Shown one piece after another: positions 9,201 through 22,000 of a stretch of DNA of 64,000 bases. Below the pieces are notes generated by a model, which was given only the letters and a program-made list of their open reading frames with translations, made no database searches and had not been told where the DNA came from. The translations under genes were made by a program, and so were the position numbers. This DNA is from Chelydra serpentina (Eukaryota > Chordata > Testudines > Chelydridae), in NCBI GenBank assembly GCA_037349315.1, contig JBAIAC010000164.1, forward strand, positions 62,001 through 126,000. Direction: 5' to 3'. Each line of letters begins with the position of its first letter. Position 1 is the first letter of the stretch.

Positions 9201-12200
9201 GAGAGACATGTTGTGTGCATTACCCCACGTGGCCACCCGGTGTCACTGTCGCTCTCTGAGAGAGATGCTGTGTACATTACCCCACGTGGCCACCCGGTGT
9301 CACTGTTGCTCTCTGAGAGAGATGCTGTGTGCATTACCCCACGTGGCCACCCGGTGTCACTGTTGCTCTCTCAGAGAGATGCTGTGTGCGTTACCCCACG
9401 TGGCCACCCAGTGTCACTGTTGCTCTCTGAGAGAGACGCTGTGTGCATTACCTCACGTGGCCACCCAGTGTCACTGTTGCTCTCTGAAAGAGATGCTGTG
9501 TGCGTTACCCCACGTGGCCACCCGGTGTCACTGTTGCTCTCTGAGAGAGACGCTGTGTGCATTACCCCACGTGGCCACCCGGTGTCACTGTTGCTCTCTG
9601 AGAGAGACGCTGTGTGCGTTACCCCACGTGGCCACCCGGTGTCACTGTTGCTCTCTGAGAGATGCTGCGTGCATTACCCCACGTGGCCAGCTGGTGTCAC
9701 TGTTGCTCTCTCAGAGAGATGTTGTGTGCATTACCCCACATGGCCACCTGGTGTCACTGTCGCTCTCTGAGAGAGATGCTGTGTACATTACCCCACGTGG
9801 CCACCCGGTGTCACTGTTGCACTCTGAGAGAGACGCTGTGTGCATTACCCCACGTGGCCACCCGGTGTCACTGTTGCTCTCTGAGAGATGCTGTGTGCAT
9901 AACCCCACGTGGCCACCCAGTGTCACTGTTGCTCTCCGAGAGAGACGCTGTGTGCGTTACCCCACGTGGCCACCCGGTGTCACTGTTGCTCTCTGAGAGA
10001 GACGCTGTGTGCATTACCTCACGTGGCCACCCAGTGTCACTGTTGCTCTCTGAGAGATGCTGTGTGCATTACCTCACGTGGCCACCCAGTGTCACTGTTG
10101 CTCTCTGAGAGAGACGCTGTGTGCGTTACCCCACGTGGCCACCCGGTGTCACTGTTGCTCTCTGAGAGAGACGCTGTGTGCATTACCCCACGTGGCCACC
10201 CAGTGTCACTGTTGCTCTCTGAGAGAGACGCTGTGTGCGTTACCCCACGTGGCCACCCGGTGTCACTGTTGCTCTCTGATGGAGAAACTGTGTGCATTAC
10301 CCCATGTGGCCACCCAGTGTCACTGTTGCTCTCTGAGAGAGATGCTGTGTGCATTACCCCACGTGGCCACCCGGTGTCACTGTTGCTCTCTGAGAGAGAC
10401 GCTGTGTGCATTACCCCACGTGGCCACCCAGTGTCACTGTTGCTCTCTGAGAGATGCTGTGTGCATTACCCCACGTGGCCACCTAGTGTCACTGTTGCTC
10501 TCTCAGAGAGATGCTGTGTGCATTACCTCACGTGGCCACCCAGTGTCACTGTTGCTCTCTGAGAGATGCTGTGTGCATTACCCCACGTGGCCACCCAGTG
10601 TCACTGTTGCTCTCTGAGAGATGCTGTGTGCATTACCCCACGTGGCCACCCAGTGTCACTGTTGCTCTCTGAGAGATGCTGTGTGCATTACCCCACGTGG
10701 CCACCTAGTGTCACTGTTGCTCTCTCAGAGAGACGCTGTGTGCATTACCCCACGTGGCCACCCGGTGTCACTGTTGCTCTCTGAGAGATGCTGCATGCAT
10801 TACCCCACGTGGCCAGCCAGTGTCACTGTTGCTCTCTGAGAGACATGTTGTGTGCATTACCCCACGTGGCCACCCGGTGTCACTGTCGCTCTCTGAGAGA
10901 GATGCTGTGTACATTACCCCACGTGGCCACCCGGTGTCACTGTTGCTCTCTGAGAGAGATGCTGTGTGCATTACCACACGTGGCCACCCAGTGTCACTGT
11001 TACTCTCTCAGAGAGATGCTGTGTGCGTTACCCCACGTGGCCATCCAGTGTCACTGTTGCTCTCTGAGAGAGACGCTGTGTGCATTACCTCACGTGGCCA
11101 CCCAGTGTCACTGTTGCTCTCTGAAAGAGATGCTGTATGCGTTACCCCACGTGGCCACCCGGTGTCACTGTTGCTCTCTGAGAGAGATGCTGTGTGCATT
11201 ACCCCACGTGGCCACCCGGTGTCACTGTTGCTCTCTGAGAGAGACGCTGTGTGCATTACCCCACGTGGCCACCCTGTGTCACTGTTGCTCTCTGAGAGAT
11301 GCTGCGTGCATTACCCCACGTGGCCACCCGGTGTCACTGTCGCTCTCTGAGAGAGATGCTGTGTGCATTACCCCACGTGGCCACCCGGTGTCACTGTTGC
11401 TCTCTGAGAGAGATGCTGTGTGCATTACCCCACGTGGCCACCCGGTGTCACTGTTGCTCTCTGAGAGAGACGCTGTGTGCATTACCCCACGTGGCCACCC
11501 AGTGTCACTGTTGCTCTCTGAGAGAGACGCTGTGTGCATTACCCCACGTGGCCACCCGGTGTCACTGTCGCTCTCTGAGAGAGATGCTGTGTGCATTACC
11601 CCACGTGGCCACCCGGTGTCACTGCTGCTCTCTGAGAGAGACGCTGTGTGCGTTACCCCACGTGGCCACCCAGTGTCACTGTTGCTCTCTGAGAGAGACG
11701 CTGTGTGCATTACCTCACGTGGCCACCCAGTGTCACTGTTGCTCTCTCAGAGAGAGGCTGTGTGCAGTACCTCACGTGGCCACCCAGTGTCACTGTTGCT
11801 CTCTGAGAGAGATGCTGTGTGCGTTACCCCATGTGGCCACCCGGTGTCACTGTTGCTCTCTGAGAGAGACGCTGTGTGCATTACCCCACATGGCCACCCA
11901 GTGTCACTGTTGCTCTCTGACGGAGACGCTGTGTGCGTTACCCCACGTGGCCACCCGGTGTCACTGTTGCTCTCTGAGAGATGCTGCGTGCATTACCCCA
12001 CGTGGCCAGCTGGTGTCACTGTTGCTCTCTCAGAGAGATGTTGTGTGCATTACCCCACGTGGCCACCCGGTGTCACTGTCGCTCTCTGAGAGAGATGCTG
12101 TGTATATTACCCCACGTGGCCACCCGGTGTCACTGTTGCTCTCTGAGAGAGACGCTGTGTGCATTACCCCACGTGGCCACCCGGTTTCACTGTTGCTCTC

Positions 12201-15200
12201 TGAGAGATGCTGTGTGCATTACCCCACGTGGCCACCCAGTGTCACTGTTGCTCTCTGAGAGAGATGCTGTGTGCGTTACCCCACGTGGCCACCCGGTGTC
12301 ACTGTTGCTCTCTCAGAGAGAGGCTGTGTGCAGTACCTCACGTGGCCACCCAGTGTCACTGTTGCTCTCTGAGAGAGATGCTGTGTGCGTTACCCCATGT
12401 GGCCACCCGGTGTCACTGTTGCTCTCTGAGAGAGACGCTGTGTGCGTTACCCCACGTGGCCACCCAGTGTCACTGTTGCTCTCTGAGAGATGCTGTGTGC
12501 ATTACCTCACGTGGCCACCCAGTGTCACTGTTGCTCTCTGAGAGAGATGCTGTGTGCGTTACCCCACGTGGCCACCCAGTGTAACTGTTGCTCTCTGAGA
12601 GATGCTGCGTGCATTACCCCACGTGGCCAGCCGGAGTCACTGTTGCTCTCTGAGAGAGATGTTGTGTGCATTACCCCACGTGGCCACCCGGTGTCACTGT
12701 CGCTCTCTGAGAGAGATGCTGTGTACATTACACCACGTGGCCACCCGGTGTCACTGTTGCTCTCTGAGAGAGACGCTGTGTGCATTACCCCACGTGGCCA
12801 CCCAGTGTCACTGTTGCTCTCTGATGGAGACGCTGTGTGCATTACCCCATGTGGCCACCCAGTGTCACTGTTGCTCTCTGAGAGAGATGCTGTGTGCATT
12901 ACCCCACGTGGCCACCCGGTGTCACTGTTGCTCTCTGAGAGAGACGCTGTGTGCATTACCCCACGTGGCCACCCAGTGTCACTGTTGCTCTCTGATGGAG
13001 ACGCTGTGTGCATTACCCCATGTGGCCACCCAGTGTCACTGTTGCTCTCTGAGAGAGATGCTGTGTGCATTACCCCACGTGGCCACCCGGTGTCACTGTT
13101 GCTCTCTGAGAGAGACGCTGTGTGCATTACCTCACGTGGCCCCCCAGTGTCACTGTTGCTCTCTGAGAGATGGTGTGTGCGTTACCCCACGTGGCCACCC
13201 AGTGTCACTGTTGCTCTCTGAGAGATGCTGTGTGCATTACCTCACGTGGCCACCCAGTGTCACTGTTGCTCTCTCAGAGAGAGGCTGTGTGCAGTACCTC
13301 AAGTGGCCACCCAGTGTCACTGTTGCTCTCTGAGAGAGACGCTGTGTGCGTTACCCCACGTGGCCACCCAGTGTCACTGTTGCTCTCTGAGAGAGACGCT
13401 GTGTGTGTTACCCCACGTGGCCACCCGGTGTCACTGTTGCTCTCTGAGAGATGCTGCGTGCATTACCCCACGTGGCCAGCCAGTGTCACTGTTGGTCTCT
13501 GAGAGAGATGTTGTGTGCATTACCCCACGTGGCCACCCGGTGTCACTGTCGCTCTCTGAGAGAGATGCTGTGTACATTACCCCACGTGGCCACCCGGTGT
13601 CACTGTTGCTCTCTGAGAGAGATGCTGTGTGCATTACCCCACGTGGCCACCCAGTGTCACTGTTGCTCTCTCAGAGGGATGCTGTGTGCGTTACCCCACG
13701 TGGCCATCCAGTGTCACTGTTGCTCTCTGAGAGAGACGCTGTGTGCATTACCTCACGTGGCCACCCAGTGTCACTGTTGCTCTCTGAAAGAGATGCTGTG
13801 TGCGTTACCCCACGTGGCCACCCGGTGTCACTGTTGCTCTCTGAGAGAGACGCTGTGTGCATTACCCCACGTGGCCACCCTGTGTCACTGTTGCTCTCTG
13901 AGAGATGCTGCATGCATTACCCCACGTGGCCAGCCGGTGTCACTGTTGCTCTCTGAGAGAGATGTTGTGTGCATTACCCCACGTGGCCACCCGGTGTCAC
14001 TGTCGCTCTCTGAGAGAGATGCTGTGTGCATTACCCCACGTGGCCACCCGGTGTCACTGTTGCTCTCTGAGAGAGATGCTGTGTGCATTACCCCACGTGG
14101 CCACCCAGTGTCACTGTCGCTCTCTGAGAGAGATGCTGTGTGCATTACCCCACGTGGCCACCCGGGGTCACTGCTGCTCTCTGAGACAGACGCTGTGTGC
14201 GTTACCCCACGTGGCCACCCAATGTCTCTTTTGCTCTCTCAGAGAGATGCTGTGTGCGTTACCCCACGTGGTCATCCAGTGTCACTGTTGCTCTCTGAGA
14301 GAGATGCTGTGTGCATTACCTCACGTGGCCACCCAGTGTCACTGTTGCTCTCTGAAAGAGATGCTGTGTGCGTTACCCCACGTGGCCACCCGGTTTTACT
14401 GTTGCTCTCTGAGAGAGACGCTGTGTGCATTACCTCACGTGGCCACCCGGTGTCACTGTTGCTCTCTGAGAGACGCTGTGTGCATTACCCCACGTGGCCA
14501 CCCAGTGTCACTGCTGCTCTCTGAGAGAGACGCTGTGTGCATTACCCCACGTGGCCACCCAGTGTCACTGTTGCTCTCTGAGAGAGACGCTGTGTGCATT
14601 ACCCCGCGTGGCCACCCGGTGTCACTGTTGCTCTCTGAGAGAGATGCTGTGTGCATTACCCCACGTGCCACCCGGTGTCACTATCGCTCTCTGAGAGAGA
14701 CGCTGTGTGCATTACCCCACGTGGCCACCCGGTGTCACTGTCGCTCTCTGAGAGAGATGCTGTGTGCGTTACCCCACGTGGCCACCCGGTGTCACTATCG
14801 CTCTCTGAGAGAGACGCTGTGTGCATTACCCCACGTGGCCACCCGGTGTCACTATCGCTCTCTGAGAGAGACGCTGTGTGCATTACCCCACGTGGCCACC
14901 CGGTGTCACTGTCGCTCTCTGAGAGAGATGCTGTGTACATTACCCCACGTGGCCACCCGGTATCACTGTTGCTCTCTGAGAGAGATGCTGTGTGCGTTAC
15001 CCCACGTGGCCACCCGGGGTCACTGCTGCTCTCTGAGAGAGACGCTGTGTGCATTACCCCACGTGGCCACCCAGTGTCACTGTTGCTCTCTGAGAGAGAT
15101 GCTGTGTGCATTACCCCGCGTGGCCACCCAGTGTCACTGTTGCACTGTGAGAGAGATGCTGTGTGCATTACCCCACGTGGCCACCCGGTGTCACTGTCGC

Positions 15201-15632
15201 TCTCTGAGAGACGCTGTGTACATTACCCCACGTGGCCACCCGGTATCACTGTTGCTCTCTGAGAGAGATGCTGTGTGCATTACCCCACGTGGCCACCCGG
15301 GGTCACTGCTGCTCTCTGAGAGAGATGCTGTGTGCGTTACCCCACGTGGCCACCCGGTGTCACTGTTGCTCTCTGAGAGATGCTGTGTGTATTACCCCAC
15401 GTGGCCACCCGGTGTCGCTGTTGCTCTCTGAGAGAGATGCTGTGTGCATTACCCCACATGGCCACCCGGTGTCACTGTTGCTCTCTGAGAGAGATGCTGT
15501 GTGCGTTACCCCACGTGACCACCTGGTGTCACTGTTGCTCTCTGAGAGAGATGCTGTGTGCATTACCCCACGTGGCCACCCGGTGTCACTGTTGCTCTCT
15601 GAGAGATGCTGTGTGCATTATCCCCACCCGGT
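6112..15632 (+). repeat. 57-bp satellite array, about 165 units
   Basis: A 9.5-kb head-to-tail array. A typical unit reads GTTGCTCTCTGAGAGAGATG, then CTGTGTGCATTACCCCACGT, then GGCCACCCGGTGTCACT (57 bp). A common short form lacks one GA (55 bp). Unit number is array length divided by unit length. Most units carry CACGTG, an E-box; some carry CATGTG. Units differ by a few bases, and private variants recur in blocks, so the array grew by duplicating multi-unit segments. Because 57 is 3 x 19, several frames stay open for hundreds of codons; these are not genes. Confidence 0.97.
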
Positions 15633-15839
15633 GTCACTGTTGCTTGTTCCAGCAGGTTTCCCTCACCCTGGGCTCCTCCCATTCTCCACCCTGTGACTTT
15701 CCTGCCGCGCTCCAACCTTCAAACCAAACTGTGCAAATCTTCCCATCTCCGGTGTATTTCTGTCCCTCTTCCTTCTGCAGGAACCCACCAGCAACCCCTC
15801 GATGATACCTACCTGAACTGACTCCTCTGCAGCCATTTC

Positions 15840-15926
15840 CCTTCCCTGTCCCATGGGAGGCTGGGATGAGCTGGAGTGAAACATGGACGTCACGCTGCAG
15901 CCCCCGCAGCCAGCAGCTGCCGGACG
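15840..15926 (+). pseudogene. Degenerate first-exon/donor region, copy of the 44.0-kb locus
   Basis: The stretch CAGCAGCTGCCGGACGGCGA and the following GTGTCTGTGAGGCCGGGGGC align with 44081-44120, where the same place is a canonical donor (ACG|GTGAGT). Here the donor is GCGAGT, so a GT site is missing. A CRE-like GACGTCAC lies just upstream. I read it as a duplicated promoter-exon 1 unit that has lost its donor; a rare GC donor is possible but weak. Confidence 0.5.
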
Positions 15927-15984
15927 GCGAGTGTCTGTGAGGCCGGGGGCGGGGCTGTGGGGAGAGACCCCGCGACACTGGGGG

Positions 15985-16760
15985 GCGGGGCAGAGAGAGA
16001 CCCCGCCCCATAGACAGCCGGGGGCAGGGGAGATTGGGGGGATGGGGGAGACCCAGCCCCATAGATAGCCTGGGGCAGGGGAGATTGGGGGGATGGGGGA
16101 GACCCAGCCCCAGCCCCATAGACAGCCGGGGGCAGGGGATATTGGGATGGGGGAGGGAGAGACTCAGTCCCATAGACAGCCGGGGGCAGGGGGTATTGGG
16201 GGGATGGGGGAGACCCAGCCCCATAGACAGCCGGGGGCAGGGGGTATTGGGATGGGGGAGGGAGAGACTCAGCCCCATAGACAGCCAGGGGCAGGGGGTA
16301 TTGGGATGGGGGAGGGAGAGACCCAGCCCCATAGACAGCCGGGGGCAGGGGAGATTGGGGGGATGGGGGAGACCCAGCCCCATAGACAGCCGGGGGCAGG
16401 GGGTATTGGGATGGGGGAGGGAGAGACTCAGCCCCATAGACAGCCGGGGGCAGGGGGTATTGGGATGGGGGAGGGAGAGACCCAGCCCCATAGACAGCCT
16501 GGGGCAGGGGAGATTGGGGGGATGGGGGAGACCCAGCCCCATAGACAGCCTGGGGCAGGGGAGATTGGGGGGATGGGGGAGACCCAGCCCCATAGATAGC
16601 CTGGGGCAAGGGGTACTGGGGGGATGGGGGAGACCCAGCCCCAGCCCCATAGACAGCCGGGGACAGGGGATATTGGGATGGGGGAGGGAGAGACCCAGCC
16701 CCATAGACAGCCTGGGGCAGGGGGTATTGGGGGGAGGGGAGAAGAGGACCCAGCCCCATA
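15985..16760 (+). repeat. G-rich 51/54-bp minisatellite
   Basis: Units begin GACAGCCGGGGGCAGGGG, continue with ATTGGGGGGATGGGGGAGAC and end CCAGCCCCATA. Lengths of 51 and 54 bp alternate, about 15 units. The G tracts fit the G-quadruplex pattern (four runs of three or more G with short loops). The family is the same as at 44150-45318. Confidence 0.95.
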
Positions 16761-17239
16761 GATCTGTAGGGGCGGGGGGGATATTGGGGTCAGGAGGGGA
16801 GATGGGGGTGGCAGAGACCGAGCCTGGGGTGTGGGGAAATGGGGTGGTTTGGAGGGAACTAGGGAAGAGAAGAGACACGTGGGGGGTGACACGTTGGGAC
16901 AGGGAAACTGAGTCACTCCGAGTACATGCGGGGCGGGGTGGAGGTAGATCTTTCCGGTCCCAAGGTAATTTCGGGTGGTTCTGATTCCCCACTCGGCTGG
17001 GGACTGAGCTGCCGGTGGGTTTCCCTCTGGGCTGAGGAGACCTGGGCTGGGGCAGATGCAGGGGCCGTGTGTGTGTCAGGCTGGGGGAGCCTCCTGGGCA
17101 GAGGTGCAGGAACTAGGGGTGCGGCGGGTGCTTTAGGGGTGCACTTAGGTGCAGAATGTCTCCATGTAAATATTACTGTTTGAACACTGAAAATGCAGCA
17201 CCTTAGGGCTTGGAGATTCAGGGTTAAGGTAACTACCTT

Positions 17240-17600
17240 TTTAAAACATAGTAGCATAGGAGTTGCCATGCTAGGTGAGACCAGAGATCTGTCTAGGAAG
17301 ATATTTCAGACAGGGGTGTAAGGAACCTCATAATAGACAATTCAAAATATTGTGTCAATATCATATCTTTTGGCAATGAGCTCCATAGGATAATTGTTCT
17401 GGGTGTTTAAAAAAAAAGTTTCCTTTTATCAGTATTAAATTTGTTACCCCCTTAGTTTCATTGGGGTGTGTCTGTAATTTAGGAGAGCGTATATCAGTAG
17501 GAGTACTGGCTTTTTTGCTCTGATCATTGTTTTGTATACCTCTGTCATGTTCTCTTGTTTCCATCATTTCTACTCTAAACACTCATTCTTTTAGGTCTCA
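17240..17600 (+). mobile_element. Possible LINE 3'-region fragment
   Basis: AGCATAGGAGTTGCCATGCT followed by a diverged GACCAGAGATCTGTCTAG resembles a common sauropsid LINE 3' segment. It is strongly diverged and has no coding part. Confidence 0.35.
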
Positions 17601-17798
17601 TATACAGAAAATCTGGCTATGCCTGAAAGCACTGTGTTGCTCATCTCTTTGAATTTTAACAATTCCTATTAAAAACTCATTTTATATTTACTTATAAATT
17701 TCAGTGGAGATTGAACATGGCTCTTAGTATGTGCACCTTTGGCCTTTAACTTTCCACTATACGTTATCAATTTTCCAGTAGAGCCATGATAAACTCAT

Positions 17799-18012
17799 AG
17801 GCCTGGTCTACGCTAAAAAGTTAGGTCAACCCATCTACGTCGCTCAGGGATGTGGAAAATCCACACTCCTGAGCGATGTGGTTACGCCAACCTAACCCAT
17901 GGGTGTAGACGGGAGGTGGATTACCTACGCGGCTACGCCAACAGGAGATCCCCTCCTGTCAGTGTAGATAGTGTCTATGCTGAAGTGCTACAGCGGTGTT
18001 TCAAGTGTACAC
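17799..18012. mobile_element. hAT-type MITE, old copy
   Basis: It starts GGCCTGGTCTACGCT, related to the CAGGGCTTGTCTACAC end found at 23358, 47739 and 45530, has internal hairpins (GTCGCTCAGG with CCTGAGCGAT) and no coding sequence. Confidence 0.6.
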
Positions 18013-21000
18013 AAACTAAAGTGAGATGAATGTGGCAAGAAATTGAGTTTTCCTACTCTGACTTTATTTACTGAATAATATCTTTACCCTTTTTTGCTTT
18101 AATGCTGTGAAAACACCACTATGTTTGCTTCTGGTTTTATGGGTTAGCATTTCTGATTTGAGTTATTTGTCAGTTTGAATCTTAAAAAAAAAATATTTGG
18201 CTTGTGTGGCCAGGGAAGTTAATTTCCTGGTTTTCCAAAATATGGCACTCAATGCAAAAAAAATTCCCACAACTTATTTTGGAATGCGCTGTTAAAAGAG
18301 AACACAAATCTCACTTTGATATAAGAAAACTATGTAAAATGTCATTTAAGGTCATTTTAATTTTTTTCTTTGCAATTTAAACACAGTTCTATATTTTGGA
18401 CAGAGGAGCTTTAAGCTCCTCACGCTTCATTAGGTGGGCCCATTGTTTTTGATTATTTTGAAGTTGTTTTCACTTTGAGGAGCCCAGATGGAGTTGTTTG
18501 GGAACTGTACCTAAACAATATTCAAATATGGCTCCTCTCTGAGCTGGTTTTAGACATGAGGATTGTTAAAAACAAACAAAACATTAAAACAATATTTCCA
18601 GTTTCAGAGTTTCTTCTGCCTCTCAGCAAACAGAAACTCCTTTGGCATAAAGCACATACCCGGTAGATTATCTTTGGAAATCGAAATGGAGTATCAGCTC
18701 ATTTCCCACTGCTGACCTAGGCACAGAGATGTTTTCTCTTTCCTGTGTTAAACAGTGCCTGTGCTGTTGGTTATATTAGTTGTTTGAGTTCACTCAAATT
18801 TGGGAAAGGCAAGTGTTTTCTCCCATCTTCACTGAAGTTTTGATGCAAGATTCCTGCCAGATGGGAAAGAGTGTTGTCCTGTGAAAAACACCTGACTGCT
18901 TTTATTCTCTCTTGCTAAATTGACTCCTTAGACTGAATATTTGTCTTTCTTATCAAGCAGAAAATTGAGGTAAACCTGCCTTGTTTTAGGGCAGAGAACA
19001 GAGTGACTTGGCTCAAGCAAAAGGAAACGAGTGAGTCATCAGCAGAGCTTGTCAGCAAATGGGTAGGGAACTCACAGGGATGGGTAGTGAGGAATTGTAG
19101 AATTTCTTGACTTCTCCCCTCTCCAGGCACGTGTCATTACAAACAAGCTTCCTTTAGAGATTACGTTTAAGAATTGTTTCCAAGAAACTATAGAACTAGC
19201 ATTCTGTTCTCTATACAGTCAAACAGCGTATTTTAGAAAAGAATTGTCACTGAATTGAGTTCTTGAAGCTTCAGTGTTGCGTGTTTGTCCATTGTGTTAA
19301 ACTTGACTAGATTGGAGAACTCTTAGAGTCCTGATAAAATCTTTTGCTTACAAAGCACCTTTTGAATCCAGCAGAACCCTAAGGCACTTCTGAATGTGCC
19401 TGTGTGGTATTAGGGAGACAAGGTGGGTGAGGTAATGTAATATTTTTTTATTGGACCAACTTCTGTTGGTGAGAGAGACAAGCTTTCAAGCCAGACAGAG
19501 CTCTTCTTCCTGGTACCGACCTGGCTACAGCTACACTGCATGCAAAATGTAGCATTAACATTTCTAACTTCCACCACACATGAGGTAGAATGTAGCAGCC
19601 CAACATGGGAACAGGAAGTGAAGTGTAATGTAGTCAATTTAAATTACAAGGGAAGTGTCTAGTTAGGCCACAATGTAACTGAGAATGGCAATTTTTCTAG
19701 GACACAAGTCTTGTAGCACTCTACCCTCTTCCACCCCCCAAAAACAAAACAATAAAAACTCCATGTCACTTATTGCTAGTATGTAGGTGTAAAACACAGG
19801 AATTAAGATTTTTATGAGAGGGAAGGAAAGAGAGCACGTTCAGTAATTCATGACTATTAAGTAATCTCATTAAAAGAATATCAAATGTAGAATTCAACTA
19901 AGAACAAAATGAGTTAACATAAACTGGAATGCAAGGTGCTGTTCTCACAAATACTGAAGGTATTCTTTTAATACAGACTGCAAATTAGCAGGTTTTGCTT
20001 TGCATCCTGTGCACTAGGTTATTTTGAAAGGTGATCCAAGTAACCTTTCCCAAAGTATCTGTATCTTGCAATCCTGGGAAGCTCCAGCTGTTGCAATCTG
20101 TTTAACTGCCTTGATGTAGCAAGGGAAACACTTGTAAATGTAGGTTTTGGAAGGGGTGGTGAAGCCAGAGAGCACCTTATGATTGTTGATACTTGCTTGT
20201 CGGGAGGACTGTTTTGCTAGTCTTGTGCAGGATAAATACAGAAGTACAAGTGATTTGCCCAGTCGAAGGACTTGATTTAGGTATCAGTCCAAAGTAGGTA
20301 GTGTCTAAGTATAAAATAAAACTTAAATGCTGTTGCTAAAGTTCACACATTTAACATTGCCTTCTGTCTGTCAAGTCAGGAGTCATATTTGACTGTTTTT
20401 GGTTCATCTAAAAAAATAAGTGACTATGATGTAGCATTTTTAAAAATAAAACTTAAGAGGCTAATATAGGGATCTTCTTCCATCTGTTTGTCTGTAAGCA
20501 CACGCTTGCAAGTTGTACAATGTTTGTGCATGGAATTTAGCTAATAAAGATGCCTTTTTAGGTCATATCAAGTGCTATGAGGCTATTGCAAGGGTGTCTA
20601 AATAGCAAAATGAATCATGTCCGTGCACGGCCTACTCTGGTTTGTAACAGACCAGTCACAGCTGGCTGTAGTACTGAGGTGCTGAATGCCTTCTTGCCTC
20701 TGTCACATAATACTTAATGAAATTATCCATAAGAAGACAACCTAGTTGCAATTTTCTATTAGACCACATTGTTCTTGCTCAAGAGTTTACAGGTGCTGAA
20801 CACATGCATATGCCATGACTTGAGTACTTTTTTTTTTACAAAGTACATCAGAGCTGCAGCAGACTGTAAGACATCACAACTAATCTGTTTGCTTTGAATT
20901 CTTGAAATATGTACAAGATAAAGTTGTGACTAGTTCTCATGAGTTGACAGGTGCAAGGACTTAACTGTGATGTATTAGATGGAACTCTTCCTTCTGGGGA

Positions 21001-21789
21001 GAGAATTTATAATGTAATCCTGTAATTATTAAACTGATAAATATTCCAAGGTTCATTCTAGAAATCTGAATTTCAATCACTTAGAATAAAAACGGTTTTA
21101 AGATTGGGTAAGGTGACTAAAAGCATCCCCGTTCTTGCCTCTGGCATCCTAATTAAAAATGGGTTTTTTGGCTTTGAAAGCAACTCTTTAAGGAAATAAT
21201 TGCTGTTCTGCAGTTGATTTTTGACTTGGTATCAGAGAAGGGGTAATTTATCGTGTGGGCCATTTTGATGTTTTAGTGCAAGTGTTAGGCTAGTGACTGT
21301 AAGATGTCAGTTTCGCATTTCTTATACATTCCTCCATCTTATATTTCCACCGCTGTCATGGTGAGATCAGAGGAAGCCCAAAACTTGCATAGTAACTGTC
21401 CCAGCTCAGATTTCTGCCTACAGTCATCACGCTCCTCCAGAGATCTTGCTAAAATCCTCCAGGAATGGAAGCATCAACCTTTTTTTCTCTGCTTAAAAAG
21501 ACACTGTAGTGCTAAAGGGAGCAGTAAAAGGCACACTTCCCGCTTTTGCTTAGCATTTCACCCTTAACTGTGCCCATCTAGTTTGCTTCCAGCAGTGGGG
21601 TGGGTCTGAATATCAGCCAATGGCTCCTACTCCAAGTCAGGTGTGTCAAACATCTAGCCTACTTGCTGTGCTTAGCTGACACCCATCTAGATTGTTTTCC
21701 GTTCTGTTTCTAAGTTCTTATCCATTTCTAGGTTCTTATCCTACTTTCATCGCCATGGTATCCAAGAGCCTTCCAGGTTTAAAAGGAAC
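18013..21789. other. AT-rich single-copy sequence, possibly a long 3' UTR
   Basis: About 3.8 kb largely free of recognised repeats. It has several AATAAA signals (near 19752, 20314, 20449, 20541, 21087), T-rich tracts and no coding exon that I can support. The texture is like a long vertebrate 3' UTR, but no upstream coding exon was found in the window. Confidence 0.3.
19436..19500. mobile_element. Penelope-like element end fragment
   Basis: TTATTGGACCAACTTCTGTT followed by GGTGAGAGAGACAAGCTTTC is a phrase I recognise as a Penelope-like terminal segment common in turtles and crocodilians. Only about 65 bp remain. Confidence 0.5.
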
Positions 21790-22000
21790 TTTTTCACTAG
21801 TAGGGTGGTGAAGCACTGGAATGGGTTACCTAGGGAGGTGGTGGAATCTCCTTCCTTAGAGGTTTTTAAGGTCAGGCTTGACAAAGCCCTGGCTGGGATG
21901 ATCTAGTTGGGGTTGGTCCTGCCTTGAGCAGGGGGTTGGACTAGATGACCTGCTGAGGTCCCTTCCAACCCTGAGATTCTATGATTCTATGATTCTATGA
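21790..22000 (+). mobile_element. CR1 LINE 3' end
   Basis: The same 3' segment as at 2412-2764, less diverged, ending in three ATTCTATG repeats. It is 5'-truncated with no coding part. Confidence 0.92.

Noticed and set aside
6659..15431. Open frames of up to 508 codons with a Cys/His-rich 19-residue repeat (for example LCALPHVATRCHCCSLRE)
   Set aside because: They arise because the satellite unit is 57 bp (3 x 19). Several frames on both strands are open at once and shift wherever a 55-bp unit occurs. There are no splice sites or codon signal.
6112..15632. CRISPR array
   Set aside because: Repeats are contiguous with no unique spacers, and the DNA is vertebrate.
15634..16992. A 452-codon Pro/Leu-rich minus-strand frame (MGLGLPHPP repeats) and the like frame at 44321-45502
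   Set aside because: The minisatellite units are 51 and 54 bp, multiples of three, so frames stay open without selection.
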